Of a DNA stretch of 64,000 bases, positions 33,405 to 45,488 are shown piece after piece (position 1 is the stretch's first letter; every line of letters starts with the position of its first letter). The stretch is from NCBI GenBank assembly GCA_037042915.1, contig CM073203.1, positions 806,001 through 870,000 of the forward strand. Reading direction: 5' to 3'. Under the pieces are notes generated by a model. The model made no database searches and was not told the origin of the DNA. It was given only the letters and a program-made list of their open reading frames with translations. The stretch comes from Auricularia sp. M13 (lineage: Eukaryota; Basidiomycota; Agaricomycetes; Auriculariales; Auriculariaceae). The position numbers were made by a program, and so were the translations under genes.

Positions 33405-35214
33405 ATGAACGCCTATACCCTCCTCCCGACCTCTGACCGGCCAGGGACGCCGCTGGCGGCTGCCGTGCGCGCCCGCCGACAGTGGAAGCGGCCCCAGGTG
33501 CTGCTCGCATACACTGGCGGCGCCGTCGTGCTGGCCTTCCTCCTCATACGGCTCTCGATGGCCCTCAGCGGCAAGATAACGAGCTCATACCCGCCCACAT
33601 ACGAGCGATTATGGCAGTACGAGCGCCGCCTGCCCCAGCACAACCTCCAGCTGCCCCTGCCCGAAGGCAGGAACGGGCGATATGTCCGCTTCGCCAACCA
33701 GGTCCGCCAAAAGGGCTGGAATAACGTCCTCAACGAGATGTCCGTCCCAGCGAGCCTCCAGGCACCCAGCACTGACTCCCGCCCAGCCTGATATGCACTG
33801 AAGTCGCGCACGAGTCCAAACGGGCCTATGTCTTCGAGCACTTTACCTGGCTGGTACGTCTACGCTGCGCAGTCCCAATTCCTGGCTGACGATTGCTGCC
33901 CTGCGGCCTCTGCAGCCCAGACATTACCCATGTGAGTCTTACACGCGCTGCTAATGCGTTCCCCATTGCTGAGCCTTGCTTTCATAGGGCACGTTGCTTC
34001 ATAGCCTGCGCATGTACGGCATAGGCACTGACTGCGCTCTAGGGCCCTCTACCCATGGCAGCGCGGCCTCAGCTGGGGCCCGCGGACTCCCCTGAGCGCC
34101 CTCATTGCGGGGCCCACCGTCGGCGGCCCCTGGGACGAAAACGACGACGCGCCGCGCTCAGTTTCGGTCGAGTACTGGAACCAGGTTTGCCCGCCATCAG
34201 ACCGCTACTATATCTCGCGACGCACGGCGCTCGAGGGCCTGGGGCCTAAGCCGGAGGGCGCGGCTGTCTTCGACCGCCTCGTGCGCCTCGTGCGCGACGC
34301 GCCGGCGCGCTGCGTCGAGGTCGGCCGCGTGGGCGAGGACCCGACGTTCGATGTCTGGCTCATCTCGGGCAACCGCTCGCTCTCGCTCTCCGAGCGCTTC
34401 CTTGACGCGCCCTCCTCGCGTCTACTGCACGCCTCGCCGCTCGTCAAGGGCGCCGTCATCCGCAACGAATACCTCTTTGCCCCGCGCAGCCCTGCCCTCG
34501 CCGTGCCCATCGACCTGCAGCGCCGAAGTGCTGCCCCGAAACCCGACGTATTCGCACGCATGATGGCCATCCACCTGCGTCGTGGCGACTTCAAGGGCGC
34601 GTGCCGCTACCATACTAACCGGCCGGACGTCTGGTACCAATGGTGCGCCCAGCTTCGCACGTGCGGCCTCGGGATCCTAACGGGATTGCTGACGCACTGT
34701 CGGCGTGCAGGAACCTGTGGCCCACGCACCCCGACAAGTTTGTGCCGCCGCCCGGTGTAGGAGGCGGGTACGCACCGCCCGAGGCGTACGAGGCCGTGCG
34801 GAAGCGCTGTTTCCCCAACCAGGAGGAAATTGTCGAGCGCATCCGCACGGTACGCGCTGAGTACCTGCGCACGTCGCCCGCGACCGGCGCTGTTCTCGAC
34901 ACCATGCACATCATGACGAATGGTGACGCTGCGTGGGTCGCCGAGCTCAAGCAGATGCTCTCGCTGGACGGCTGGGACACCGTCGTCTCCAGCGCGGAGC
35001 TCAAACTCGATGACGAGCAGACGGACGTCAGCATGGCGGTCGACATGGAGATTGGCCGACGAGCAGCAGTGTTCGTTGGCAACGGGGTGCGTCTGCGACC
35101 TACGCGCGTGCTCGTCCATGTACTAATAATACGAAGTGGTCGTCGTTGACGAGCAACATCGTGCACCAACGCCTCGTAGATAAGCGCCACCCCTACGCGA
35201 CGCGCTTCTGGTAG
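33405..35214 (+). CDS. O-fucosyltransferase-like type II membrane protein
   Basis: Exon 1 (33405-33739) encodes a short cytoplasmic tail, one membrane anchor (LLAYTGGAVVLAFLLIRL) and GRYVRFANQVRQKGWNNVLNE. Exon 2 (33787-33853) adds KRAYVFEHFTWL; a very short exon near 33916-33931 and a long exon from about 34043 follow. The long exon holds TPLSALIAGPTVGGPWD and MAIHLRRGDFKG, the HxRRGDF-type motif of GDP-fucose protein O-fucosyltransferases. After an intron (about 34640-34708) come NQEEIVERIRTVR and VDMEIGRRAAVFVGNG, and a last exon WSSLTSNIV to 35214. The layout is that of a Golgi or ER lumenal glycosyltransferase common in basidiomycetes. Donor and acceptor sugars are not proven; the exon 2 to 4 junctions are uncertain. 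Confidence 0.7.
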
Positions 35215-35990
35215 CACGGGCTGCCGCATCGGCTTTTTTAGAGGTATTTATGTGGGACGGAGCGACATTGCATACATCTATACAGTGACGATGACTTCAT
35301 TATGATCCATTCATTGACAAGTACAGTACCCGTCCGCTCCTTGCGCGACCCCACTACGAGCGAGCGCTCATCCCCCGCTTTGCTACGCACAGGTCCGTGC
35401 CGTTCGCTTCAGGCTACACATCCACTGTACAGGTCGAACTTATTACATTTTTCCTACTTGAAGTGTCGTTGTAGACATTTTCGTTGTTTTGTCTCTTACT
35501 GAATAAAAGAACAGTTTATCATTGAACGCGCTCTCTAGTATCCGGACTGGTACTATCGCTAGTAGCGCCTGAAGGCCTGGCATCCAGTCACGCTATCCAT
35601 AATGCAGCCATCACATTGCGGTGATTGATGCTTGCTGCATAAATAAATACTTCATAAAGTGATGATAGCAAGCCGCGCAGTACGCTGTTCATGCTAAAAA
35701 TCGTAGTTATTTTGCGAACAAGTCCGTACTCTCAGTATAGGATCAATATTCCAGCTTGCGGAAAATCATAAGGAGCATGGCAAGCAGGATGACCTCTATG
35801 TTTTCCTTGTGGCCTGAGGCCTTGAGGGTACGCTCGTGTGGAGGCACCTGAAGTTCAGGTGCCTCCGAGGCTCCGACTCGGAGCTCAGCATCACGGCTGA
35901 ACTCCGCACAAAATCCGTTGGAAGAACCGGCGATAGCCGAATGACCCTTCGCGCTCGTTTTCTGCACCATGGCAGCAACGCCCCGCCAAG
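35215..35990. other. intergenic, no gene seen
   Basis: AT-richer spacer. No frame with a recognisable product. Confidence 0.5.
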
Positions 35991-36381
35991 CTCTTCGCAC
36001 GGACTTGTGCTCACCGCAGCTACCACCACCGCTGTTCAGGAAATTGCTACCTATGAGCTTGTCGTTGCGGGGTTGAGCTGCCTTTCGCCGACGGATTTAC
36101 GGAGTGCAGCTGCAGTATGTCGGCAATTCAAGGCCGCAGCGTACCAACATGCTGGGCTTTATATTCATCGCAATAATCTTATCCATTTATCAAGCGCGAT
36201 GTCTGTGCGCCCGAGCTGAGGACGTGCCGCGAACTCATTGACACTCAACACGCTATACGATTCGCACTACGAGTCAGGCTCACAGTCCACTGCTACTGGA
36301 GCTACGGTGTCTACGAAAAGACGCGCGCATGGTTCTATAATGTCTGCATTTGCTTCCAGGAGGCCCTTCCCGTCCCCAAAT
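35991..36381 (+). pseudogene. 5' relic of F-box gene related to the 46-47 kb gene
   Basis: Encodes ELVVAGLSCLSPTDLRSAAA, VCRQFKAAAYQHAGLYIHRN, then in another frame DTQHAIRFALRVRLTVHC and WFYNVCICFQEALPV. These match VVATLDYLSFEDLRRAAAVC, AYQYAGLYIHRN, LTQHAIQCALRVSLKVYC and WITNVFICIKAALPVLV of the 46-47 kb gene. Only the first third is present and the frame is broken, so this is a truncated duplicate. Confidence 0.7.
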
Positions 36382-36533
36382 AACAGCGCTGGTATGGTCG
36401 CTTTCGGTTGGGAGCAGAGGTTCTTGAAGCTACCCGTCAACATGAAATCAAAGCTCGGCAAGACGGTAGCGCTTGAAGCTACATGGAAGCCATGGTCGAG
36501 TAGAGTGCAGCCAGCACGATGATTAAGTACAGC

Positions 36534-37804
36534 TTAATCCGTGGTCAAAACAACGGGAATAGATATCCTGCAGTCGACAAGTAGCAACTCAGGTTTCTTC
36601 TTGGGCGGGATGATATCCAGCACCAAGAAATCCTAGAACCTGATTTGAGCATTCAACGCAGCGAGGGAAATAATAAAACGTACCCGAACAGCAAGCCCAT
36701 CTACGGTAAACGTTCCTGCCATGATGTTGGGATGGACAGTGACCTGGCCAGCCCATGCGACGAAATCTTCAGCGATCTCCATCTTGTCGAGTGGCGCGTC
36801 TCCGAGGAGATCGACGGCCTCCATCCACGCCTTCTCGTTCGCGCCGTCTGTGCGAATCTGCTGCACGCTGCGGCGGATAACGCTGGCCTTGACGGAGTAC
36901 ACCTCGAGCTTGGGGCCGGAGAGGCGGATACAGACGGGAATTGGCCGCCGCATGCAGTAGGTCGTGGGCCGCACGAGGTACACATTTGCCAGCACAGGCT
37001 CCAACCGGCTCGTCGAATGCCGCAGCGTGAACTCCAACGGGTCATGCGCCGGCGCTTTGACCAGCTCGAGCACGCCCGGGATTGACTCGCCGTGTGGCGC
37101 GCGCCGCCGCGACGTGAACAGCAGCGGGACGGTCAGAGTATGATCGAGCAGCGGGGTACGGACTCCTCCGCGTGTGCGCGCACGCACAGAGAGCGAGTAG
37201 CGTACCCATGCGCAGAAGCCGTTCGCCTCGCGGTTACCAAAGTGTCCGCCGCCGATGCTGACCTCGAAGCTCGGCGGCAGGCTCGGCTCCCGCGGCATCT
37301 GGAACTCAAATGGGAGCTCGTTAGGCGGCGGCGCGCTCCCGCCTGCTGTTCTGCCGTCCGCGCCGCCGAAGAGATGGATGGTGTGACTAAGGATTTTGGT
37401 GGTGCGCTTCAGCCCGCCGTACTCGTGTAACCGGAGTGCTCCCTCAATCTACAGCCGTGCGTGAGTAATGAATGCCACATGGTAGCTCATTATAGAAACA
37501 CTGTGCATACCTGGAGCTCGACGGCGAGCACGCCGTGACCGCCGTCCAGTGTGACCACTCCACTGATAGGCGCGGCGTCATCGCACGTTGGGAGCGCGCA
37601 CCCCGGCGTCTGGTCATGTATGGTAACGGATAGACGTCTGCCTCGCTTGGTAAACGCTGTCGGATGCTGCACGCGAGCTCCAGACTGGTCGCGCAGGACG
37701 GGGAGGTGCAGCCGCTCGTCGACGGATTGCTCGTCGCCCAGGACGCTGCTGTAAGCTGGAGGCTCGCCTGCCGGGGCGTGCGACGGAGACATTGTGGCCA
37801 GCAT
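36534..37804 (-). CDS. arrestin-like protein
   Basis: Three exons, 37804-37511, 37448-36684 and 36632-36534, give 385 residues. After a short disordered start (PSHAPAGEPPAYSSVL, with a PPAY motif of the kind that binds WW domains) come beta-rich segments: PISGVVTLDGGHGVLAVELQ, NELPFEFQMPREPSLPPSFE and VRYSLSVRARTRG, then EFTLRHSTSRLEP and the C-terminal DFLVLDIIPPKKKP. This is the pattern of fungal arrestin-like proteins, which often recruit Rsp5-type ubiquitin ligases to membrane transporters. No single catalytic motif exists to confirm the fold. The start could be Met-1 or Met-5. Confidence 0.65.
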
Positions 37805-38074
37805 AGTGCAGAAATTGTAATTCAGGTGTTGTGTAGAGTGCTGAGTTCGTAGATCGCTGTCGCTTTATACGGCAAGGGATGTGGGGAAGAGCCACCGGGC
37901 AATCCGCCGGCGCGAACGTCATCCTAAGCCGGACCACGTGCTCTCGGAGTCAAATCTGAAGAAATTCAAGCTGAGGGGGAGTACAGTATTTTTATTGCGA
38001 ATCCTGAAGCTTCTTATGTGCCAGAGATATACATACACTGGGTATACATCGAGGTAAACGTAGATAGCGATAAC

Positions 38075-39595
38075 TTACTGGGGCGTTTCAGCAGAGCCAA
38101 AGACCTCGGCATGGATTCTGGCGGGCGCTACGCCCTTGCTTTTCAGGTCGCGAATCATGCTGGCCATGAACGACTCGGGCCCGCAGATGTAGTATTCCGC
38201 GGAGGCATCGTCGAGAAGCGACGCGTCCTGCACCTTGCTGAGGTCGATGCGACCCACAAAGTCGGCCTCGTTAGACTGCTCGACGTCCGAGTAGAACGTC
38301 TTGCGCGTTAGCTGGTTTGGGTACTGCTTCTCAAGAGCGGTGAGGTGAGTCTTGAACGGGTGCCGCGCGGCGTCGCGGACAACCTGAATCCAGCTGACAC
38401 GGCGCTCGGGGTGAGCAGGCACGACAGTGTTGAGCATCGACACGAGCGGCGTGCAGCCGACTCCAGCTGAGATGAGCACTAGCGGTGTCGGGGTGTCCGC
38501 AAGGGTGAACTCGCCGAAGGGGAACGCGAGCTCGACGACGTCGCCTACGTGCAGCGTGTCGTGCAGCAGATTCGAAATCCATCCCGGGTGCGGAACAGCC
38601 GCCGTGTCCACCGCGCCCGAGGGCGTCGTCGCGCGGATGCCAAACTCGCGTTTCACGGAGATGCGCAGGTGATCGGGCGCAGGTGTATCAGAAAGAGAAT
38701 ATCTAGGAGAAATGCGAGTCAGATCACCCGAAAGCTGGCAAGCCGCAGAGAATGCTCACTGCCGCGACTGATAATGTCCGAGTTTTTCCACAAATTTCTG
38801 CACCGAGATGTACTGGCCTGGCTTGAAGGTCGGAAGAGGTTTACCGTCCTTGGGCGTAAAGTAGAAGCTCGTGATCTCGTCGGTCTCCTTGACGCGCTCC
38901 TTGACGACAAATTCACGCCAGCCGACCCAACCCGCCTGGGCATACAGCTCAGCCTCGCGGTTGATGCAGATATGCGCAAGCTGCCAGTACGCAGCGAACC
39001 AAGCATCGTAGAGCGCGCCAGAGAAGACCTCCGGGCCGACGACGTCTGTAATGGCCTGCAAAAGGTACTTGCCAACTATGGCGTATTGCGCGGGCGCAAT
39101 GTGCAGCGACGCGTGCTTATGCGCGATGCGCTCGACAAGCGGGAGGCATGGCGCGGGATTATCGATATTTTGAGCGTAGGCGAGCACGGAGCGCGCAAGA
39201 GCTTCAGCTTGGAGCCCTTGCTGGGGATTACAGTCAGAAAATTACAGTCAGAAGAGTGTGCAATGCAGGGAAAATGGGTGAAACGGCGAACGCACCATCT
39301 GCTTGCTGTGGCTGAAGATATTCTTCAGCTCAGGGTTCTCCTCGATCATGTTGCCGTAGAACTTGCGAGTGATGGTGGTTCCATGCTCGAGGAGAACGGG
39401 GACCGTCAACTTGACGAGGTTACGCTGCTCTTCGGTGAGAGGACCGGGGTTGGGGAGCAGAGCCTCCTCGGCCGCAGCGCAAGCATCGCTAGTACTCGCG
39501 AATGGGCACGAGCCACAACCCCCGGTCTTTCCAGCCATAGGGCAGGTCGCGGGAGCGAGCGAGGATGGCTCAACGGGTGCGGGAGTGTGCAGCAT
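38075..39595 (-). CDS. YHB1: flavohaemoglobin (nitric oxide dioxygenase)
   Basis: Three exons, 39595-39296, 39220-38760 and 38702-38075, give 462 residues. The globin domain has the proximal haem His in ERIAHKHASLHIAPAQYAIV. The FAD domain has SRQYSLSDTP, and the NAD(P)H domain has LISAGVGCTPLVSML and YYICGPESFM. It turns NO plus O2 into nitrate with NAD(P)H, a cytosolic or mitochondrial defence against nitrosative stress. The first 45 residues are an extra Cys-rich extension (CPMAGKTGGCGSCPF), not part of the usual globin start. A TATA box sits 54 bases upstream. Complete and in frame. Confidence 0.93.
39227..39253. repeat. tandem 14-nt repeat in flavohaemoglobin intron 1
   Basis: ATTACAGTCAGAA at 39227-39239 and 39241-39253, next to the intron acceptor. 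Confidence 0.7.
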
Positions 39596-42018
39596 TGTCG
39601 TTTCGAGGTTGTCTGTTGTGGTACCGGTTCCAGGTTGCCAACGTGCTACTTTATATATGCATGCGCAGCAGAGGAACACCCCGGCCTGACCAATAAGACA
39701 GTCTTGGATTAATGCATGGCGCACTCGAAGGGTGCGGCCGGGATCGGGTGTCCAGACCGTATGCCGGCAGTGAACGTTTGAACAACATGATCCAGGCTGC
39801 ACCGACACTGTCCATGAGCCTCAGTATGCCGGCATCGTGGGCGCCTGCATGGTCAGCGGGCGTCCAGAACGGGTATTCCGTGCTATCACCCAATCGCAAC
39901 TCGGTCGGAAGCTGCAAATTCACAGAAAGTCGCGGTGAGCAGAAGCCAAGAAGCAAAGCGGCATCGGATGCGGCAATTCCCTTGCCCTTCCCAACTTGAA
40001 CTCGACTGCGTTGTACCGCATCGCCAGTGCTTTTTTGTCGTCATCTAGCTTCGCTTTGAGCTCTCTATGTCCTTGCGTGAGTGCGCTCGTTCACCAATCT
40101 TGCCGTTTTCGCCGGCGGCATCGTGGGCTTCCATCTTGCTCTGTGCGAAGTTTTGCCATTGGCGCCGCGCAGTCCGCCAATACCGAGTTCTTCGTCAATC
40201 TCACCTGCAGGGGGAGAAATTCGACAACTCTTTGCGATTTTCTGCCGAATTCAGTCCCTACTGCTGCCATCGCCGTTGCTCCAGAGTGCTTCAGCCGCAA
40301 CTAATGGCGGCCGTGTACTTACGTGACCCTGCGTGCTGTGCGCTCGTCCGCGCGTCAGCAGGATACCATCTTAGCTGACCACTTCGTCTGCCATACGCCT
40401 TCGGCGCTTCGGATCCTTTGCAGTTGGCCTGTAGCAGCCCTTGCCGGCGGGGGCTTGGCGCTTAGAACGTTCGCTGTTCACGGGTCCGTTATACCCTCGT
40501 CCCTGGAAATCTCACTCTCGAGACTACTTACAGTGAAATGACTGCACTGTAATCTGGGACTTCTATAGCCCACTCACTTGATGTTCTCTGCATGATGCAC
40601 TGACGGACCTTCGAACGATTATCTTCGAACGTCAAAATCTGCGAAGGAGACTATGACGGACTGGCTTTCTTCATCCCACTTGCCGAGCCACAACATCCAA
40701 GTCCTCATCTAGCCGCCTACATTGGCCATTTCCTACCGGCACTGACCCTCCCACTTAGTCGGATAGCCCTCGAACAGCGCCTACAGCGGCTATCCTGGGC
40801 GTTCTGCCCACGAACAAAAGCTAAAAAAACCACATGTCTCAATGCTCCCAGATTCGCATGGCGCTGCAGAAGTTCACGCCCGTGCGGATGGGATTCTTCT
40901 AGCTCATATCTTCAGTCGCCCACCACCGCGACACCGGCACAAGGCACTGTCCGTGCACAGTTTGTGAGGACCGTAACCAATGTCGATCACTATTCTGACA
41001 ATTTCAAATTCACTCCGAACACGTCGACACCCCCAAAGTCTCGGTTTTCAAGCGTTCAAGCGTTCAAAACTGGTCAAGTGATCTTCCACACAAACCTGGA
41101 AGCAAAATGAGTCAGTAACAGCCCCTGGTTGGTCATGAAGTCATCTAATAAGATCATAGACATACCTTTTCTCAGGCTTGCAACTTAGTCGGCTGTAAAT
41201 GGCCGTTTCAGCTACACAATCAACTTCCAATCAGAGACTCAACGCCCCCTGGGAGATGAGAGTAACGGGGGATGTTGCGCTACGTGTGACTGTCGGTAAC
41301 AATTCGCCGTTTTGATCTGCGCTGCCAGTGCAGACAGGCTGCAAAATATGCATTGAGCGCTTATTCTCTTTCGTGCGATGAACAAGCGTCAACCTTGACT
41401 GTGTACCTTGTCGCCGGTGCGATGCAAAGGACAAGCCGGCGCAGCGTGCAAGGGCGTCAAGGAGATTCTGCAAGAAGCGCAGCTGTATTCCAGTTTGCAT
41501 GACTATTCCTCAATCCAGGAAGCCTAATGCTTCTAGCACCGGGGAAAGATCCTCACTTGGCCTCCAACCGTGGAATGCGTGCAAGGTACCCACGTGATAC
41601 ATGGCCTTTGAATTCCTATAATCTGAATCCTGAGATGGATGGTGAGACCCAGCGCCCTATATAATTAGCCTTTTATATTTGCTCGGGACTTAGGATCGTG
41701 TTTAAGGAGGAAGGACACTTGTAGAATAACAGTGGGACATTACAGACCGTCATAGCCTTGCTAGGTCGTCAATTTTACTCCCTCTGATCTAGATCCTTTC
41801 ACCGGTGTGGTCTGGAAGGCGTCAGCCCGCGCCGCAAGACCGTGAAATCGGGACGCCTGTCCCCTCACACGGAAGGGAAACCGCTCTTAGACCACACCGA
41901 ACATGGTACATTATACGCTGCCCGAATTGGTTCATAAGGAGCCTCCTGGAGCTCGGCAACCACAACTTGGCCCCCATCAGCCCCAGACGCTCTGCAGCGA
42001 TATCGCCCTCTGTACACC
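39596..42018. other. long intergenic region, no gene seen
   Basis: 2.4 kb between the divergent flavohaemoglobin and terpene synthase genes. Only short frames without family resemblance; a small imperfect tandem (GCGTTCAA twice near 41052-41067) is the only local repeat noticed. It may hold unusually long promoters or a degraded gene. Confidence 0.45.
39649..39657 (-). promoter_or_regulatory. TATA box of the flavohaemoglobin gene
   Basis: TATATAAAG on the minus strand, 54-62 bases before the ATG at 39595. Confidence 0.6.
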
Positions 42019-42996
42019 ATGCCATCCTCCTCCAACTCCTACCTGAATGAGACATGGGTCTCAGGAGTGCGACAGGTGGTCCGGACCTGGCTTCAAACCT
42101 GCAACATTGAGTACCCAGCGCATATCGGGAGTGACAACGCCTTCTACAAGATCTGCTACGACGCTGCGGTAGCCGAGGGCTATCCCGTTCAGCAATTGGG
42201 AGCCATCGCACCCTACCTCTCCATCGGCGTCAACATGGCTATCACTGGCTATGCTCATCTGCCCGACACGAGCACCAGAGTGTGGATCGCTCTGTACACT
42301 ACGTTCCTTACGGCCTCCGACGATATCTTCGCTGAGGACGTCGCTCCGGTGAAGTTCTTCTTCCGCCGCATGCTGTTGGGTCAGAGGCAGGACCATCCAG
42401 CCCTCGAGGCCATAGCCGCGATCCTCAAAAAGACGTCACAGCACTTCGACGCTATCCAGGATGCCATCATCCTCACCTCTTCGTTCAATCTCATTACGGC
42501 GCTGCCCGTCGAAAATGTCATGAGCGATATCGAGCTTCCCCCGAGCGCCGAGGCGTATGCCAAGTGGAGCAGCGTTCTCAGCGGCGCGAACGAGGCGTAC
42601 GCCCTGTTCGTGTTCCCGCGAGAGATCCCCTTCCAGGCGTATGCCCACGCTATCCCGGACATGATGACCTTCCTCCGAAACACCAAGTCAGTTTCCCCTG
42701 TCATCTCTTCGATTCATATACTGACCAAGGGATATAGCGACATTCTATCCTTCTATAAGGAGGAGCTGGCAGGCGAGAACGGCAACCACGTTTCCCTGGT
42801 CTCGCAGGGCAAGCAGATCTCGAAGCTGGATGCCCTCCAGACGGTTGCGGATGAAAGTGCCGCAGCTTATCTCCGCGTGAACGAAATCTTGTTTCCAAAT
42901 CCCATGGCACATGCCGCGTGGATGAGTTTTGCTGCTGGCTATGTAGAATTTCATGTAGCTTCCAAACGGTACCGTCTAGATGAGCTCCGCGTGTAG
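42019..42996 (+). CDS. TRI5-type sesquiterpene synthase
   Basis: Two exons, 42019-42686 and 42738-42996, give 308 residues. The unspliced frame is also open, so the 51-nt intron (GTCAGT..ATAG) is easy to miss, but splicing it turns SDILSFYKEE into the NSE-type metal motif NDILSFYKEE. The Asp-rich metal motif is DDIFAED in FLTASDDIFAED. Other family marks are IGVNMAITGYAHLPD and the C-terminal RYRLDELRV. Such enzymes cyclise farnesyl diphosphate in the cytosol with three magnesium ions; trichodiene synthase is the prototype. The product cannot be predicted. No P450 lies beside it; a flavocytochrome gene converges on it 124 bases away. Confidence 0.85.
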   Translation: MPSSSNSYLNETWVSGVRQVVRTWLQTCNIEYPAHIGSDNAFYKICYDAAVAEGYPVQQLGAIAPYLSIGVNMAITGYAHLPDTSTRVWIALYTTFLTASDDIFAEDVAPVKFFFRRMLLGQRQDHPALEAIAAILKKTSQHFDAIQDAIILTSSFNLITALPVENVMSDIELPPSAEAYAKWSSVLSGANEAYALFVFPREIPFQAYAHAIPDMMTFLRNTKSVSPVISSIHILTKGYSDILSFYKEELAGENGNHVSLVSQGKQISKLDALQTVADESAAAYLRVNEILFPNPMAHAAWMSFAAGYVEFHVASKRYRLDELRV

Positions 42997-43120
42997 AGCG
43001 CTGGATGTTATCGGTCTGTAGTTCATCCCAGACGCAGGCAGCTGTTCGGAAGATAAAATTGTGCATTGTACCCTATCCGCTTCTCGTACACTAAAGACTC
43101 AGCTCCGCGAACTTGAAAGA

Positions 43121-45488
43121 TCACAACTTCGACTTGAGACTTGAAGTACCCCCGCGCGCGTTCCGCAGCTCCGCCAGTTTCAGGGCCTGATCTAAATGGG
43201 GCACATGAGCACCAAAATACGCGCAGAGCGTCGAGGCGGAATGCTCACAGTTAACGTTGTATAGTCTGTCCTCCGGGACACTGCCGTGATGCGATGCCAA
43301 AGACGAGGTGTCGACCATGTCGGGAGTAACCTCCTTGAGATTGCGCGCGCCGAGCAGGCGGAGGTTCATCTCAAGCTCGCCCTGGCCAGGCATTCAATCC
43401 CAATGAGCGTCCATTCGCTCCAAGGCACGATGGGATGACTCACATGAAGGATCTCCAGCGCACGCTCAACACCCTCCTGTCCGTACGAAGAAAATGCGTA
43501 CAAGAATGGCCGGCCGACGCCAACTACGGGCGAACATTGAGCCACAAACAAAATGACCATGACACGGACTGAGCACTCACCCGCCGTGGCGCCAAGTGCA
43601 ATTGCTTTGAGAACATCAGTTGCGCGACGGACTCCGCCGTCAAGGTATATCTCGAAGTTTGGAACAGGCCAGCGCTTGAGCTCCTTCAACTTGTCGACAA
43701 CCTCGACAAGCACCTCGATCCCGGAGCGCGCAAAATCGAGCTGTCGGCCACCATGATTGGAAAGTACGACGCCTTGGCAGCCGTAGTCAATGGCTTTGAC
43801 TGTATCCTATCGTCGCTGTTAATTTAAGGAACATACGAAGAAGGAATCAGCTCACCTCCCATGTTTGAACGCCTTTGAGGATGATTGGCACTGGGATTCA
43901 CTGTGAGCGTTTGGCGTGTCGAGCTGGGGCGATGGTAGCTCACTCTTCGTAATGGATTTGAACCACGGAATGTCGTCCCAACACAAACCGGGGTCGATAA
44001 ACGACTGCGAAACGCCAATGAGTCTTCAAGTACGGGATAAGCATGAACAACTCACGCTGATAGCGCGTGCTGCACCCTGAGACCGGTCTATAACGCCACT
44101 TCCCTGTCTTTGCACTTCGCTTCCCTCGTCTTCGAACTTCATACGCATGTCCTGCCGAGCGCATTAGCCTATAACATATCGAGTGTTTCTGAGTGAGAGT
44201 CGACCTTCTCACGCCGGCCAAGCTGCGGCGCGTCGACTGTGATAAAGAGCCCCTTGATCCCGCGCTTCTCAGCGTGTTGGACATAGCGCTTTGTTATTTC
44301 GCGGTCCTTGTTCACGTAGAGTTGGAGGAACTGGACTTGACCCGGCGCGGCAGCGTCCACGATCTCGTCGAATGAGCACGATGCCAATGTTGGGATCTGT
44401 AAAGGCATGAGCATTAGGTGACCCCACGCACAATGTGCCGAACCATTTGGATGACACCGTGCTTTGCTGCTGCGCGGGTCAAATTAAGCTCGCCGTCGGG
44501 GTGGCCAAGTTTTCCCAGCGCAGTCGCGGTCTACTTGCATGAGTAAAGGCGCGGCTCAAAAGCTACCGATTCAACTGACGATGTAGATGGGCATGCTCGT
44601 CTTGTGCCCGAGTATTTTCGTCGACCAATCGACCTTTGTCACGTCTACGAGAATACGTGGGCGGAACCATATCCTGTCAGGGTAAGGTACTTTCAGTGTA
44701 CATCTCAGTCGAGAGAAGAAATAAGACGTACCGGTGGTAAGCGACGTGATTTTCTCTGTGAGTAATCTCGTCGTCGGCGGCCGAGCTGTAATACGCCCAG
44801 GCCTTCTCCGGCATTACTACTTGTGCAACCGCCTTCGAGTAGTTTCAAAATCGTGCGAATATTACAATGAGCCCGAAATACCTCGAAATCGTGAAGATTG
44901 AGGCATTCCGAGAGCGGAGGACGGTTCTTGAAGCGTTCCAACCGCGCTTGCTCCTCAACTGTGATTTCCTTGACCACCTTCCTAATACTATCAGGATCAA
45001 CAGGACCAAGGCTGTTGTCGTATTAGACGCAGATGCTCGGTCTTAATAGAGAGCGTACTGTTTGTCCTTGGGCAAATGCGTGGTAATGGCGTCTGGCGGG
45101 TGAATGGGATCGTATTCTTCTCTGCGCAGCGTTCAGTGGCGACGCAAGGAACAGACAGGGCTCAAGGGCGTACGTAGCATCCTTCCCAGCGTATTTCAGG
45201 ATTATCTTGCTACCACCTGTTTGCGCGGCCAATCAGCGCACCAAGAAAGCGCGGGATACGCAAGCACGAACCAGGGTGATCTGAGGAGCACATTGATAAG
45301 CGCAGTGCCCAAAGCACAGATGAACTGCAAGTTCATACCATCCAGAAATTCAGTCACGTCGTAGGCCTTGCCTGGCGGATAGGCTCAGTTGTGGCCTGCG
45401 CGGTCAGAGAGTATAGGTGCTCACCGTGAATTATAATCCAGCAGCTGTCACGCGACGCGTGTTTCTCGACCTCCTGCGCGGAAAGCAT
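43121..45488 (-). CDS. CYB2: flavocytochrome b2-like L-lactate dehydrogenase
   Basis: At least a dozen exons with about 50-nt introns. The N-terminal cytochrome b5 domain starts at [19 protein letters not shown] and contains [20 protein letters not shown], in which DHPG comes from a 9-nt exon at 45272-45280, then [12 protein letters not shown]. The FMN barrel follows: [12 protein letters not shown] (active-site Tyr), [32 protein letters not shown] (Lys), [12 protein letters not shown] (catalytic His and Arg), [14 protein letters not shown] and [11 protein letters not shown]. It oxidises L-lactate or a similar 2-hydroxy acid and passes electrons to cytochrome c, in yeast in the intermembrane space. 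No clear mitochondrial presequence, so location and exact substrate are open. Confidence 0.88.
45272..45280 (-). other. 9-nt microexon of the flavocytochrome b2 gene
   Basis: ATCACCCTG on the minus strand between CTCCTCAG and GTTCGTGC. With one base before and two after it encodes Asp-His-Pro-Gly. The His is the haem ligand of the cytochrome b5 HPGG motif, otherwise missing from the gene. Confidence 0.8.

Noticed and set aside
42019-45488. Terpene biosynthetic gene cluster
   Set aside because: Only one synthase; the neighbour is a lactate-dehydrogenase-type flavocytochrome, and no P450 or other tailoring enzyme is beside it.
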